Origin: an uncultured Pelagibacteraceae bacterium
Lineage (GTDB): Bacteria; Pseudomonadota; Alphaproteobacteria; Pelagibacterales; Pelagibacteraceae
Length of the DNA: 64,000 bases
Direction of reading: 5' to 3'
Assembly (NCBI GenBank): GCA_902597575.1
Contig: CACJYF010000002.1
Location: 1-64,000, forward strand
A program made the position numbers and the translations under genes. Shown piece by piece: positions 1 through 11,209 of the stretch (its first letter is position 1; each line of letters starts with the position of its first letter). The notes beneath the pieces were generated by a model. It was not told where the DNA came from. It saw only the letters and a list, made by a program, of their open reading frames with translations, and did not search any database.

Positions 1-27
1 AAACGCATAGATTGATAACATCTATCC

Positions 28-198
28 ATGAACGTTTTTGAAATCAGAAATTTGCAAAACAGTGAAGACAGAAAAGAGAAGAGAAAAACTTTTTTAAGAT
101 CTCTTATAAAGTCTGTTGATACTGGAGCAAATGGAACACTCGATTACATTGTTAAAAAAGGTTCTGGCAAAAACAAAATTGCTAAAACTAGACAATAA
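28..198 (+). CDS. small hypothetical protein, 56 aa (MNVFEIRNLQNSEDRKEKRKTFLRSLIKSVDTGANGTLDYIVKKGSGKNKIAKTRQ)
   Basis: ATG at 28, in-frame TAA at 196-198; in-frame stop upstream at 13-15; convergent with glnA; absent from ORF track. Confidence 0.5.
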   Translation: MNVFEIRNLQNSEDRKEKRKTFLRSLIKSVDTGANGTLDYIVKKGSGKNKIAKTRQ

Positions 199-200
199 AA

Positions 201-1607
201 TTAACAACTGTAATACATCTCAAACTCTATAGGATGAGGTGTGTGCTCAAAATTGTGTATTTCTTCAAACTTTAACGAAATGTAAGCATCTATTTGATCA
301 TCAGTAAATACATTTCCTTGTTTTAAGAAATCTCTATCTTTATCAAGACTTTCCATTGCTTCTCTTAAAGATCCACAAACAGTTGGAATTTTCTTAACTT
401 CATCTTCTGATAAAGCGTAAAGATCTTTATCAAATGACTTACCTGGATCAATTTTATTCTTAATTCCATCTAATCCAGCCATTAACATTGAAGCGAATGT
501 TAAATATGGATTACCAGCAGCATCACCAAATCTAATTTCACATCTAGCTGCTTTTTTACTTAAAGTGATTGGAATTCTGCAAGATGCTGATCTGTTTCTT
601 GCCGAATAAGCTAATAAAACGGGAGCTTCAAATCCTGGAATTAGTCTTTTGTAACTATTCGTTGTAGCATTTGAAAAAGCATTTATAGCTTTTGCATGTT
701 TTAAAATTCCACCGATGTAGTGTAAAGCTGTATCTGATAAACCAGCATATTTATCACCGGAAAATAATGCTTTATCACCTTTCCAAATCGATTGGTGAAC
801 GTGCATACCTGAACCATTGTCACCTTTTACAGGTTTAGGCATAAATGTGGCTGTCTTACCAAATGAATGAGAAACCATGTGAACAGCATATTTATAAAGT
901 TGTAGGTTATCTGCTTGGTCCACAAGAGTGCCAAAATACATTCCAAGTTCATGTTGACTAGGTGCAACTTCGTGGTGGTGTTTTTCAACTTTAATCCCCA
1001 TTTCTTTCATTGCTTTTAAATATTCACTTCTCATATCCTGTTCACTATCAACAGGAGGAACTGGAAAATAACCGCCCTTAATTCCTGGTCTGTGACCCAT
1101 GTTTCCATTTTCATATTCTTTGCCTGAATTATAAGGACCTTCCTTACTATCTATTTTAAATCCAGTTTCATTCATGTCATTTTTAAATCTTACATCGTCG
1201 AATACAAAGAATTCAGCTTCAGGACCAAAAAACGCTTTATCTCCAATTCCTGAACTTTTTAGATATGCCTCAGCTTTTTTAGCTGTTCCTCTCGGATCTC
1301 TTTCGTAAGGATCTTTTTTAATTGCATCTAAAACATCACAAAAAAGGTTTAAAGTGTTATGAGATGTAAATGGATCAACAATTGCTCTAGAATTATCTGG
1401 TTTTAGGATCATGTCAGACTCATTAATTGCTTTCCAACCGGCTATAGATGAACCATCAAAAAAAATTCCATCTTTCAACATATCCTCATCAACCATTTTA
1501 GCATCCATGGTCACATGTTGAAGTTTTCCTCTTGGGTCAGTGAATCTTAAATCTACATATTCAATTTCTTTATCTTTTATAACTTTTAGTACATTGCTTG
1601 AACTCAT
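201..1607 (-). CDS. glnA: type I glutamine synthetase; start reassigned to ATG at 1607 ([22 protein letters not shown])
   Basis: GS motifs ([39 protein letters not shown]); GGAGG-like SD upstream of the 1607 ATG. Confidence 0.95.
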   Translation of the reverse strand: MSSSNVLKVIKDKEIEYVDLRFTDPRGKLQHVTMDAKMVDEDMLKDGIFFDGSSIAGWKAINESDMILKPDNSRAIVDPFTSHNTLNLFCDVLDAIKKDPYERDPRGTAKKAEAYLKSSGIGDKAFFGPEAEFFVFDDVRFKNDMNETGFKIDSKEGPYNSGKEYENGNMGHRPGIKGGYFPVPPVDSEQDMRSEYLKAMKEMGIKVEKHHHEVAPSQHELGMYFGTLVDQADNLQLYKYAVHMVSHSFGKTATFMPKPVKGDNGSGMHVHQSIWKGDKALFSGDKYAGLSDTALHYIGGILKHAKAINAFSNATTNSYKRLIPGFEAPVLLAYSARNRSASCRIPITLSKKAARCEIRFGDAAGNPYLTFASMLMAGLDGIKNKIDPGKSFDKDLYALSEDEVKKIPTVCGSLREAMESLDKDRDFLKQGNVFTDDQIDAYISLKFEEIHNFEHTPHPIEFEMYYSC

Positions 1608-1740
1608 TTGTAGCCTCCGTAATTCTGTGGGTTGTGATATCAAATAAAGATTGATAAATAATCCTCTTTTACTTAATAACACCTATGCATTTTTAACATA
1701 AGTGTATAATGAAATTAGATAAATAACTAACAATTAGAAG

Positions 1741-2226
1741 TTGAAAATGACTGCAAAGGATAAAGAGCCTGTTAAAAGAGTTGAGAAAATAATAAAGGAA
1801 TTTGATGAGAATTTAAACGTAAGTCTCTTAAAAACATCAGCAAGAACAGCCTTAGAGGCAGCCACTTCCTTAAATTGCGATGTTGGAGCAATCGTCAAAA
1901 GCTTACTTTTCAAGACAGACAATAAGTATGCTTTATTCTTGGTGGCTGGGGATAAGAAGGCTTCTTTAAAAAAGATAAAAAAAAATATTAAATTTTCTGA
2001 TGTTTCAATGGCTTCTGCTGATGAAGTAAAAAGTATAACCGGATATACTATTGGAGGTGTTTCACCAGTAGGTCATAAAAACAATGTTGATATTTACATA
2101 GATAACTCACTAGAAAGATTCGACTTTTTGTTTGCTGCAGCTGGACATCCTAATTGCATATTCAAAATAAGCTTTTTAGATTTAAAAAAAATCACAAAAG
2201 GTGTAATTGCAGATATAATAGAATGA
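1741..2226 (+). CDS. YbaK/EbsC-type aminoacyl-tRNA deacylase family protein
   Basis: YbaK-like sequence (CDVGAIVKSLLFK...FLVAGDKK...TIGGVSPVGH); TTG start. Confidence 0.8.
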   Translation: MKMTAKDKEPVKRVEKIIKEFDENLNVSLLKTSARTALEAATSLNCDVGAIVKSLLFKTDNKYALFLVAGDKKASLKKIKKNIKFSDVSMASADEVKSITGYTIGGVSPVGHKNNVDIYIDNSLERFDFLFAAAGHPNCIFKISFLDLKKITKGVIADIIE

Positions 2227-3122
2227 AACAACCAAGTTTATTTGATTATCTTTTACTAATTTTTTTAGCACTAATTTGGGCATCTGCTTTTTTTAATATC
2301 AAAATTGCGACTTATTCATTCGGACCCATTACAATTGCATTTTTGAGAGTTTTTTTTGGAGCAATACCCGTTCTATTACTTTGTTACTATAAAAAAATAA
2401 AGGTGGAGGCATTTTCTAAAGACTGGCACTGGTTTGCTATGATTGGTTTTATAAATTTAGTTGCGCCTTTTTATTTAATTGCTTATGGCGTGCAATCTGT
2501 TCAAAGCAATTTAGCAGCAATATTAATGTCAACAACACCATTAAGCTCTACAGTATTAGGTCATTTTTATACTAAAAATGAAAAATTTAATTTTGTTAAA
2601 ACAATTGGCATTTTAATAGGTTTTTCTGGAATACTATATCTATTCTCTGACAATATTTTGATTAATGAAAATAATATTCTATCTGCATTATTAATTCTCC
2701 TAGGTTCAACTTGTTATGTAATAGGTGGCGTTTTAACTCTTAGAATTAGTAAGAAAAAAAATGAAAATGTGACAGGCTCAATATTAATTTGGGCTGTGAT
2801 AATTTTGATACCAATTGTAAGTTTTGCAGAACAACCATGGAATATAAATCCTAGATTAGACTCTACAATATCAGTAATGTATTTAGGTTTAGTCTCGACA
2901 GGAATAGCATGGCTATTAAGATTTAAAATTTTAGTGAAAAATGGATTAATCTTCCAATCACAAGTTTCTTATTTAATCCCAATTTTTGGAACAATTTTAA
3001 GTTATATATTTTTAAAAGAGCTAATTACTTTTAAAGTTTTAATCTCCTTGATCGCAGTTTCAGTTGGAATTTATTTTGTAAGAAAAGCAGATAATAACTC
3101 CAATAAAATCAATGCTAATTAA
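2223..3122 (+). CDS. EamA/DMT family transporter
   Basis: multi-TM protein with EamA features; ATGA overlap with upstream gene gives start 2223 rather than 2154. Confidence 0.85.
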   Translation: MKQPSLFDYLLLIFLALIWASAFFNIKIATYSFGPITIAFLRVFFGAIPVLLLCYYKKIKVEAFSKDWHWFAMIGFINLVAPFYLIAYGVQSVQSNLAAILMSTTPLSSTVLGHFYTKNEKFNFVKTIGILIGFSGILYLFSDNILINENNILSALLILLGSTCYVIGGVLTLRISKKKNENVTGSILIWAVIILIPIVSFAEQPWNINPRLDSTISVMYLGLVSTGIAWLLRFKILVKNGLIFQSQVSYLIPIFGTILSYIFLKELITFKVLISLIAVSVGIYFVRKADNNSNKINAN

Positions 3123-3133
3123 CACAATTTGAA

Positions 3134-3162
3134 GTTGTAAATCTTATTGACCCATTTACAAC
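3134..3162. promoter_or_regulatory. 9-bp inverted repeat GTTGTAAAT-N11-ATTTACAAC upstream of ALDH ORF
   Basis: perfect inverted repeat read directly. Confidence 0.45.
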
Positions 3163-3196
3163 ATTATCAAAAAGGTCTTTAATTATAATTATAAAA

Positions 3197-4915
3197 ATGG
3201 CTAAGAAAAAAAGGAAAAAAGCTGTAACTAAAAAAAGAAAGAAAACAAAAAAGTCGATTAAAAAAAGAAAGCAACTTAAATCAAGACGACACAAGAAACT
3301 TTCTTCAGCAAAAAAACCTAAAAAAAATCTTAAGTCAAAATTAAATAAACGTAAAAAAAGAGGAGTAAAAATGAGTGCAGAAGCGATGAAAGTGTCATCT
3401 GTATTAGATACCTCTCATTTAAAGGTTAAATTTCCATTTAAGGCTAAATATGGAAACTACATAAATGGAAAATTTGTGGAACCTAAATCAGGCAAATATT
3501 TTGATAATGTTAGTCCGATTTCTAATGAGAAAATCTGTTCAGTTGCGCGTTCAAATGAGCAAGACGTTGAAGCGGCATTAGATGCAGCTCACGCAGCTTT
3601 CCCTGAGTGGGGAAAGACAGACATCACTACAAGATCAAACATCTTGTATAAAATTGCTGATGTTTTAGAAAAAAATCTAAACTTATTAGCTGTAGCTGAA
3701 TGTTTAGATAATGGAAAACCTATCAGAGAATGTATGGCGGCAGATTTACCTTTGGTTATTGATCATTGGAGATATTTTGCTGGAGTAATTAGAGCGGAAG
3801 AAGGATCTATCGCTGAAATTGCTAATAACCAATACTCATACAATTTTCATGAACCATTAGGAGTAGTTGGTCAGATAGTTCCGTGGAATTTCCCATTATT
3901 AATGGCAACATGGAAGTTAGCACCAGCACTTGCTGCAGGAAACTGTTCAGTTTTAAAACCAGCTGAGCAAACTCCAGCATCAATTATGGTAATGATGGAA
4001 CTTATTGGAGATTTATTGCCTCCAGGAGTAGTTAACATTGTTAGTGGTTTTGGATTAGAAGCTGGTAAACCATTAGCGTCTTCTAAAAGAGTTGCTAAAG
4101 TTGCATTTACTGGTGAAACAACAACTGGAAGATTGATTATGCAGTATGCTGCACAAAACATCATTCCAATTACTTTGGAATTAGGAGGAAAATCTCCGAA
4201 TATTTTCTTTGAAGATGTTATGGAAAAAGATGATGACTTCTTTGATAAATGTATCGAAGGTTTCGTCATGTTCAATCTTAACCAAGGTGAAGTTTGTACT
4301 TGTCCAAGCAGAGCTTTAATACAAGAGTCGATCTATGACAAATTCATGGAAAGAGCTATTGCTAGAACTAAAGCTGTTGTTCAAGATAATCCTTTAAAAA
4401 TGGAAACAATGATTGGAGCTCAAGCATCAGTAGAGCAAATGGAGAAGATAAAATCTTATCTAGAGCTTGGTAAAAAAGAGGGTGCTAAAGTTCTGACCGG
4501 TGGTAGCGTTGCTAAATTAAATAGTGGATTGGAGAAAGGAAACTATATCCAACCTACTGTTTTTGAAGCTAAAAATGACATGCGTATATCACAAGAGGAA
4601 ATCTTTGGACCTGTTGTATCTGTGATTAAATTTAAAGATGAAGCAGAAGCATTAAAAATTGCTAATGATACTCTTTATGGTTTAGGCGCAGCTGTATGGA
4701 CCAGAAATGGAAACATAGCTCATAGAATGGGAAGAGCGATACAAGCAGGGATAGTATGGACTAATTGCTATCATGCTTATCCTGCTCACTCTCCATTTGG
4801 TGGCTACAAACAATCTGGAGTTGGCAGAGAAACTCACAAAATGATGCTTAATCATTACAGACAGAATAAGAACTTACACGTTTCTTATGCTGAGAAAAAA
4901 TTAGGCTTCTTTTAA
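3197..4915 (+). CDS. NAD-dependent aldehyde dehydrogenase; ORF carries a Lys/Arg-rich N-terminal extension (alternative ATG at 3371)
   Basis: ALDH motifs ([45 protein letters not shown]); AGGAG SD before internal ATG 3371. Confidence 0.92.
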   Translation: MAKKKRKKAVTKKRKKTKKSIKKRKQLKSRRHKKLSSAKKPKKNLKSKLNKRKKRGVKMSAEAMKVSSVLDTSHLKVKFPFKAKYGNYINGKFVEPKSGKYFDNVSPISNEKICSVARSNEQDVEAALDAAHAAFPEWGKTDITTRSNILYKIADVLEKNLNLLAVAECLDNGKPIRECMAADLPLVIDHWRYFAGVIRAEEGSIAEIANNQYSYNFHEPLGVVGQIVPWNFPLLMATWKLAPALAAGNCSVLKPAEQTPASIMVMMELIGDLLPPGVVNIVSGFGLEAGKPLASSKRVAKVAFTGETTTGRLIMQYAAQNIIPITLELGGKSPNIFFEDVMEKDDDFFDKCIEGFVMFNLNQGEVCTCPSRALIQESIYDKFMERAIARTKAVVQDNPLKMETMIGAQASVEQMEKIKSYLELGKKEGAKVLTGGSVAKLNSGLEKGNYIQPTVFEAKNDMRISQEEIFGPVVSVIKFKDEAEALKIANDTLYGLGAAVWTRNGNIAHRMGRAIQAGIVWTNCYHAYPAHSPFGGYKQSGVGRETHKMMLNHYRQNKNLHVSYAEKKLGFF

Positions 4916-4930
4916 ACAAATAATATATAC

Positions 4931-4957
4931 TGGCCCATGATTCGACATCATGGGCCA
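4931..4957 (+). other. intercistronic hairpin TGGCCCATGAT-tcgac-ATCATGGGCCA
   Basis: perfect 11-bp stem, 5-nt loop, immediately before the DUF779 start. Confidence 0.75.
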
Positions 4958-4967
4958 GAGAAAAAAT

Positions 4968-5321
4968 ATGAAAGTATCAGCAACACGTTCGGCTTTAAGC
5001 TTATTATCTGAATTAAAAGAAAAGTATGGTGAAAAATTGATGTTTCACCAATCTGGAGGATGTTGTGATGGAAGTGCGCCTATGTGTTTTCAGGAAGGTG
5101 AATTTCCTTTAGGTGATAATGATATAAAATTAGGTGAAATTGGAGGCGTCCCGTTTTACATGAATGGAGACCAATATGAAAAATGGAAACACACTGATTT
5201 AACAATAGATGCAGTAAAAGGCATTGGTGGAATGTTTTCACTGGACAATGGTACAGGAAGAAGATTCCTAACAAAATCTGAAATTTGTCTTGTTGTCGAT
5301 AATGATAATCCAAATCATTAA
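4968..5321 (+). CDS. DUF779 family protein (ALDH-associated)
   Basis: HQSGGCCDGSAPMCF motif typical of DUF779; start moved out of hairpin to ATG 4968. Confidence 0.85.
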   Translation: MKVSATRSALSLLSELKEKYGEKLMFHQSGGCCDGSAPMCFQEGEFPLGDNDIKLGEIGGVPFYMNGDQYEKWKHTDLTIDAVKGIGGMFSLDNGTGRRFLTKSEICLVVDNDNPNH

Positions 5322-5342
5322 ATAATCTCAAAATTTTTTAAA

Positions 5343-5813
5343 ATGTCTATTTATCTTAGTTCCCAAAAAATAATTAAAGAATGGATTGATTATAATAATC
5401 ACATGAATGTTTCTTACTACCTTTTAATTTTTGATAAATATGGTGCAGATACGTTAAATAATATCTTCAAAATGGGAGAACATTCAGCAAAAACAACAGG
5501 TAAAAGCACTATGATTGTTGAGTCAAATATTACTTATAATCAGGAATTAAAGGTTAATGATGAAGTAGATATTAATTTGATTTATTTCGATCATGATAAA
5601 AAAAGACTTCAATATAAAATGGAAATGATTCATAAAGAAAAAAAATATTTAGCATCGACAATTGAAATATTAGCTTTGTACGTTGATCTTAATTCTAGAA
5701 AAGTTTCTGAGTTTGAAAATGAAAAGGTAGAAATTATGGATGATTACATAAAGAAATATTCATCAAGTTTTAAGAATGATAATTTAAAGTTTTCGTCAAA
5801 ACTAAAAAAATAA
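5343..5813 (+). CDS. thioesterase (hot-dog fold, 4HBT-like)
   Basis: WIDYNNHMNVSYYLLIFDKYG motif of acyl-CoA thioesterases. Confidence 0.75.
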   Translation: MSIYLSSQKIIKEWIDYNNHMNVSYYLLIFDKYGADTLNNIFKMGEHSAKTTGKSTMIVESNITYNQELKVNDEVDINLIYFDHDKKRLQYKMEMIHKEKKYLASTIEILALYVDLNSRKVSEFENEKVEIMDDYIKKYSSSFKNDNLKFSSKLKK

Positions 5814-5818
5814 TTATC

Positions 5819-5847
5819 ATAACTTCCAGTCCGCCACTGGAAGTTAT
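5819..5847. terminator. bidirectional terminator-like hairpin ATAACTTCCAG-tccgcca-CTGGAAGTTAT
   Basis: perfect 11-bp stem between convergent genes. Confidence 0.75.
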
Positions 5848-5855
5848 AATCTAAA

Positions 5856-6173
5856 TTACTGACCAGGTGCTTTATAACCAATTTTACTTGCTTTTGATGT
5901 AGCTTTAGTAAAATCAATAGCCTCTAGCATTGTTAAATTTTTAACTGCACCAGATCCCTCAACAACTAATTTAATTGCTGCAAAGTCATCGAAACTTGGC
6001 ATTTCTGCTACAACAACAAAATCAAATGAACCTCTTACAATATCCATGCTATGCATAGTTCCCCCCATAGCTTTTGTAAGTTGCTCTACTACAGCTTTTC
6101 TGTCACTAGTTGGATCTTTTAAAAAACCTTGAAAAGCTTTTTCAGTGTAGTTTCCCATTATATATGCTTTCAT
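5856..6173 (-). CDS. GYD domain protein
   Basis: small alpha/beta protein of GYD type (MKAYIMGNYTEKAFQGFLKDPTSDR). Confidence 0.65.
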   Translation of the reverse strand: MKAYIMGNYTEKAFQGFLKDPTSDRKAVVEQLTKAMGGTMHSMDIVRGSFDFVVVAEMPSFDDFAAIKLVVEGSGAVKNLTMLEAIDFTKATSKASKIGYKAPGQ

Positions 6174-6241
6174 ATGTTACCCCTTTCTTTTTTTTAAAAA
6201 TATTATAGCAAAATTTATGTATGTAGAAGTGGTATATTTGT

Positions 6242-7036
6242 CTAATTATTTTCTATTCGGTCCATTTCTTTAAGTTCGACTTCTAACTTATCTAATTCCT
6301 CGCCACCTGCCATCATGCTTAAAAGTTTTTCTCTAGATATATCTTTTTTTTGAAATGTTCCCATGCTTTTTCCTCGATTTAAAACTGTAAAACTATTTCC
6401 AACGGGATAAGCATGATGAACGTTGTGTGTTATTAAAATTACGGCTAAACCTTGCGATGCTGCTTTAACAATATATTTCAGGACCATTGAAGCTTGATGC
6501 ACACCTAATGCTGACGTTGGTTCATCTAATACTAAAACTTTTGCTCCAAAATAAATTGCTCTAGAAATAGCGAGACATTGTCTTTCACCTCCAGACATCG
6601 TACCGACAGCTTGTGATGGGTCTCTCACATCGATACCTATTTGACCCATTCTTTCTGCAGCTATGCTGTTTGCTTTTTCAATGTCAAAAGTTTTAAAAAA
6701 AGGTAAACCTTTTTGTGGTTCTCTACCCATAAAAAAATTTCTAGTAACACTCATAAGGGAAACCAACGCTAGATCTTGATAAACAGTACCTATCCCAATA
6801 TCCAAAGCATCTCGTGGTGAGTCAAAAACTATTTTTTTATCTTCAAAAATAATTTCACCTTCATCAGGCTTATGAACCCCTGCTAAAGTTTTTATCAAAG
6901 TAGATTTTCCAGCTCCATTGTCACCAAGTAAGCACATTATTTCGCCTTTTTTTAGCTTCATGGTGACGTCTTTTAAAGCAATCACTTTACCAAAAAATTT
7001 ACTTATATTATTGAATTGAACTAAATATTCAGACAT
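6242..7036 (-). CDS. sugar ABC transporter ATP-binding protein (CUT2 type)
   Basis: Walker [13 protein letters not shown], signature SGGERQ, Walker [13 protein letters not shown]. Confidence 0.92.
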   Translation of the reverse strand: MSEYLVQFNNISKFFGKVIALKDVTMKLKKGEIMCLLGDNGAGKSTLIKTLAGVHKPDEGEIIFEDKKIVFDSPRDALDIGIGTVYQDLALVSLMSVTRNFFMGREPQKGLPFFKTFDIEKANSIAAERMGQIGIDVRDPSQAVGTMSGGERQCLAISRAIYFGAKVLVLDEPTSALGVHQASMVLKYIVKAASQGLAVILITHNVHHAYPVGNSFTVLNRGKSMGTFQKKDISREKLLSMMAGGEELDKLEVELKEMDRIENN

Positions 7037-8163
7037 TACTTGGTCTCCGTAACCTTTTTTCTAATATAATTGTTGAATACAACTGCGATTAACATCATTG
7101 CACCTAAAAAAACCTTAAACCAATCAGTATCAACGTCTGTATAAAAAATTCCCATTGATACAGTACCAAAAATAATAGCGCCCAATGCTGCTCCGATGGC
7201 AGAGCCATAACCTCCAGTCAAAAGACAGCCGCCAACCACGGCAGCTGCTATTGCTTCCAATTCTTTTAAAGTTCCTCTCATAGTATCTGCAGAACCTGCA
7301 TCTAAAACTTGAATACAAGCAAATATTGTCGATGCTACAGCTGTTCCAATGAATAGACTTATTTTTACTCTTCCAACAGGCACACCAACATTTGTAGCAC
7401 CAACTTTATCTCCACCTGATGCAAATATCCAATTTCCATATCTAGTTTTCATAAGTATCCAAGTCGCAAATAATGTAAGAGCAATAAACCATATTACTGA
7501 TGGTGGAATACCTGTAGCTAATGGTGTACCGTCAGTTCTCAGTGCAATTAATTTCATCGATCCCAGCCATGTGAATAACCATTGAAAAGTATCAGTTGCA
7601 AACAACCAAGCGATTGGATCATCCTCTATCAAAACTCTTAATCCTGGTACTTGAGTTCTTCCTGTAATTAATCTCGTAATAGCCAAAGTTGCCCCCCTTA
7701 AAATGAACAACATTGCTAGTGTTACTATAAAGGATGGAAGACCTGTTTTTACTACCATTATACCATTGAAATAACCAATTAGTACTGCCATAGCAAAAGC
7801 AAAAATAATACTTGTCCATAAAGGCCAGCCCCAATAAATTGCAGGTATAGCGATACAGATTCCTGCAAAACCAATCATTGAACCAATTGATAAATCAAAC
7901 TCTCCACCTATCATTAACATTGCAGCAGCGATAGCAATAATTCCTAAATTAGCTGAAACATCTAAAAAATTTAATGTCCCATAAGCGCTAAACATTCCAG
8001 TGTCACCAGCAACTATTCCAAAAAAAATAAAAACTAAAATTGAGCCGCCCAAAGCACCAAGCTCTGGTCTGTTTAATAAAACTCTTAGAGGTGAAATTTT
8101 TTTAAGTCTTTCATCTTGTCCACTATCTTTTTTAGATTGAATACTCTCTGATTTTACAGACAT
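7036..8163 (-). CDS. sugar ABC transporter permease (CUT2/RbsC-like)
   Basis: [16 protein letters not shown] and [25 protein letters not shown] motifs. Confidence 0.92.
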   Translation of the reverse strand: MSVKSESIQSKKDSGQDERLKKISPLRVLLNRPELGALGGSILVFIFFGIVAGDTGMFSAYGTLNFLDVSANLGIIAIAAAMLMIGGEFDLSIGSMIGFAGICIAIPAIYWGWPLWTSIIFAFAMAVLIGYFNGIMVVKTGLPSFIVTLAMLFILRGATLAITRLITGRTQVPGLRVLIEDDPIAWLFATDTFQWLFTWLGSMKLIALRTDGTPLATGIPPSVIWFIALTLFATWILMKTRYGNWIFASGGDKVGATNVGVPVGRVKISLFIGTAVASTIFACIQVLDAGSADTMRGTLKELEAIAAAVVGGCLLTGGYGSAIGAALGAIIFGTVSMGIFYTDVDTDWFKVFLGAMMLIAVVFNNYIRKKVTETK

Positions 8164-8194
8164 ATAAAAATTATAATTTAAAGATGACTAAAAA

Positions 8195-8224
8195 AAAGGC
8201 CTGACTAATATTAGTCAGGCCTTT
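8195..8224 (-). other. intercistronic hairpin AAAGGCCTGACTA-atat-TAGTCAGGCCTTT
   Basis: perfect 13-bp stem between solute-binding-protein gene and permease gene. Confidence 0.8.
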
Positions 8225-8235
8225 AATTCATATTT

Positions 8236-9159
8236 TTATCTATAACCTTGAGCTGCCCATTTAATTACTTTAGACGCATTATCAGGAGTAACAAACCCAG
8301 GTCCAGTCATTACTACACCTGCTGGCATTGTTCCCCATCTCATATATTGTCCAAAGATAGCTATTGGTAAATATCCTTGTAGATATTGCTGTTGGTCAAT
8401 TAAAAACTCTACTTTTCCTGCAGCAGCAGCTTTTAACATATTTGGAGACATATCAAATGTTCCTAATCTTACAGAACCAACTTTTCCAGCTGACTCAAGT
8501 GCTTTCAAAGCTGCTTCACCAGATAATCCAGCACCTAAAGTTAGAATAGTGTCATAGCCACCACCTAATTTTGCAGCAACAGCTTTTTGAATTTCTGTTG
8601 GGTCATTTGATGTACCTAAAATATCAACAGATCCACCAAAACCTTTTTTGAAACCAGCACATCTTCTATCAAGTGCAACGTTTCCTACCTCATGGTTAAC
8701 ACATAATGCTTTTTTTCCACCAGCAGCTTTCATTTTTTGTCCACCACCTACACCTGCTTCAAACTCAGTTTGTCCAACGTGTGCACTAATTCCTAAAGAT
8801 GCATAATCATCAGATCCAGAGTTCATTGATATTACAGGAATACCAGCAGCAATTGCAGCTTTAACTGATTTTCCTAAGGCTGCAGCATCTGGTAATGTGA
8901 TCACTATACCTTTTGGTTTTTGTGACACAGCATTATCAATTAATTTTGCCATTTCTACCATGTCAAAAGTAGCTGGTGCTGTGTATTTGCAAGACACTCC
9001 CATGTCTTTACATCCAGCATCAACTCCATTTTTAGCAACTGACCAGAAAGGATCGTTTGCTTGACCATGAGAAACCACAATTATATCTACAGCTAAAGCA
9101 GATACAGACATCATTGCCCATGCAGCTAAAGCTAATATAAAGTTTTTTATTGTTTTCAT
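8236..9159 (-). CDS. sugar ABC transporter substrate-binding protein
   Basis: signal peptide; periplasmic-binding-protein-like (RbsB type) sequence. Confidence 0.9.
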   Translation of the reverse strand: MKTIKNFILALAAWAMMSVSALAVDIIVVSHGQANDPFWSVAKNGVDAGCKDMGVSCKYTAPATFDMVEMAKLIDNAVSQKPKGIVITLPDAAALGKSVKAAIAAGIPVISMNSGSDDYASLGISAHVGQTEFEAGVGGGQKMKAAGGKKALCVNHEVGNVALDRRCAGFKKGFGGSVDILGTSNDPTEIQKAVAAKLGGGYDTILTLGAGLSGEAALKALESAGKVGSVRLGTFDMSPNMLKAAAAGKVEFLIDQQQYLQGYLPIAIFGQYMRWGTMPAGVVMTGPGFVTPDNASKVIKWAAQGYR

Positions 9160-9260
9160 TATTTTCCTCTAATTAAAGTTAACTTTTAAAAATAAAATCT
9201 AATCAAAATATTATTTAGTTGTAAAGCAGACAGGTTGTATTCTACTGAGGGTTGATTCAA

Positions 9261-10262
9261 TTAAAAATTAAGTTTTTCAAACTTTTTTGATCGTAAAGAT
9301 TTTTGAGCTGCATTTGCAATTATCAGAGCTTTTCTTCCCTCTTCAAATCCTGCAAGAGGTTGAATTTTCTTTCTTATATATTTCGCAAAATCCTTTAGTT
9401 GATTTTTATAAGCATCTTTATACCTCTCAATAAAAAAATTAAGCAAAGGAGATTTGTTCGAAGTTGATTGTGCAGAATATAAAGATGTCTCGTTTTGTCT
9501 TTTATTTTCTGAAATTAACATACCTTTTGATCCAAATAATTCTATTCTTTGATCATAACCGAAACTACAATGTCTGGAATTAGTTATTATGCACTGAACA
9601 CCAGCTCTAGATCTAATTATGGTCGATGCTAATTCAAAATCTTTTATTTTATCAAATCTTTTGTCTGATATGTTGCTACCAGAAGCTATTATTTTTATAG
9701 GCTCATCATTACCAAGGTAGAATCTAACAAGATCAAAATCATGGATCATCATATCTCTAAAAATACCACCAGATTCTTTTAGATATTTCATAGTTGGTGG
9801 GGCAGGATCACGACTAGTGATAATAATTTTTTCTAATTTACCTATTTTTCCACCAAGTAATTGTTTTCTTAAATTATTGTGTGTTGGATCATATCGTCTA
9901 TTAAAACCTAATTGTATTTTTGGATTTAATTTATTAATTTTTTTTTTACAGGACTCAATTTTTTTAATACTTAAATCCAGTGGTTTTTCACAAAAGATAA
10001 TTTTTCTATTTTTAACACAATCTAAAATAAATCTAATATGTGTCGATGTTGTTGAGGCAATAAAAATAGCTTTTACATCTTTATCTTTATAAGCCACAGA
10101 TGGATTGTTTATAGCTTTTGTTTTTAATGTTTTTGAATATCTTTTTGATAATTTTTGTTCAATGTCATAAATATATTTAAGATTAAAATCTTTACTACGC
10201 ATTAAATTTTTTCCATGCATAATACCAATTCTACCAAGTCCAAATAAAGCTATATCAATCAT
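9261..10262 (-). CDS. iolG: Gfo/Idh/MocA oxidoreductase, inositol 2-dehydrogenase-like
   Basis: GLGRIGIMHGKNL Rossmann motif, FCEKPLDLS, GFNRRYDP. Confidence 0.75.
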   Translation of the reverse strand: MIDIALFGLGRIGIMHGKNLMRSKDFNLKYIYDIEQKLSKRYSKTLKTKAINNPSVAYKDKDVKAIFIASTTSTHIRFILDCVKNRKIIFCEKPLDLSIKKIESCKKKINKLNPKIQLGFNRRYDPTHNNLRKQLLGGKIGKLEKIIITSRDPAPPTMKYLKESGGIFRDMMIHDFDLVRFYLGNDEPIKIIASGSNISDKRFDKIKDFELASTIIRSRAGVQCIITNSRHCSFGYDQRIELFGSKGMLISENKRQNETSLYSAQSTSNKSPLLNFFIERYKDAYKNQLKDFAKYIRKKIQPLAGFEEGRKALIIANAAQKSLRSKKFEKLNF

Positions 10263-10306
10263 TTAAAATTTGTATTAAAATAATAACTTAACTAAAAAAA
10301 TTTCTT

Positions 10307-11209
10307 ATGTCAGTAAAATTAGGAGTTGCACCTATCGCATGGAGTAATGATGACATGCCTGAGTTAGGTGGTGAAACTACATTAGAACAATGTTTAAAAG
10401 AAGCCAATGAAGCAGGCTACATAGGCATAGAGTCTGGTGGAAAATTTCCAAAGAAATCTTCGGAATTAATTCCAAAATTAGATCAATTTAATCTTAAACT
10501 TTGCTCAGGATGGTATGGCGCTAATCTAAGAAAAAATTCTGTTGAGGAAGAAAAAAAATCCATTCAAGAACAACTAGATTTATTTAAAGATTGTGATGCA
10601 CCTTGTATAGTTTTCGCGGAAGTTTCTGGCTCTATACAAGGAGATCCTAATAGAAAATTATCAACTCGGCCTCAAATGGAAAGGGATGAATGGCAGAAGT
10701 TTTGTGAAAAAATTTCTGAACTAGGAAAATATTTAGAGGATGAAGGGATGCCTTTGGCATATCATCATCACATGGGAACAGTAATTGAAACTCAAAAAGA
10801 CACTGAAAGACTCATAGAAAATACTCATGAAAGTGTAAAATTAACATTAGATACAGGACACATGTTATTTGCAAAAGGGGACTCAAAATACATATTACAA
10901 AATTATCATGAGAGAATTTTGCACGTCCATTGTAAAGATATAAGAAAACAAGTTCTTGAAAAATCTTTAAAAGAGGACTTAAGTTTTAGAGGTGCTTTCT
11001 TAGAAGGTGCGTTTACAGTACCAGGAGATGGTTGTATTGATTATCAACCTTTATTTAATGTATTAAAAAATAATAATTATTCAGGATGGTTGGTAGTTGA
11101 GGCAGAGCAGGATCCGGCAAAAGCAAATCCGTTAGAGTATGCAAAAATTGGTTATAATTATCTTAGAGATACATTAAAAAAATCTGAAATTGAAATTTAT
11201 AAAAATTGA
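10307..11209 (+). CDS. iolE: myo-inosose-2 dehydratase-like TIM-barrel protein
   Basis: APIAWSNDDMPELG..., AYHHHMGTVIET, VEAEQDPAKANP. Confidence 0.85.
   Translation: MSVKLGVAPIAWSNDDMPELGGETTLEQCLKEANEAGYIGIESGGKFPKKSSELIPKLDQFNLKLCSGWYGANLRKNSVEEEKKSIQEQLDLFKDCDAPCIVFAEVSGSIQGDPNRKLSTRPQMERDEWQKFCEKISELGKYLEDEGMPLAYHHHMGTVIETQKDTERLIENTHESVKLTLDTGHMLFAKGDSKYILQNYHERILHVHCKDIRKQVLEKSLKEDLSFRGAFLEGAFTVPGDGCIDYQPLFNVLKNNNYSGWLVVEAEQDPAKANPLEYAKIGYNYLRDTLKKSEIEIYKN

Noticed and set aside
1608-1740. Possible riboswitch in the glnA upstream region
   Set aside because: No conserved core of a known glutamine or other riboswitch could be recognised by eye; would need a covariance-model search
3871-4275. 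134-aa minus-strand ORF inside the ALDH gene
   Set aside because: Antisense shadow ORF of a strongly supported ALDH coding frame; no recognisable domain
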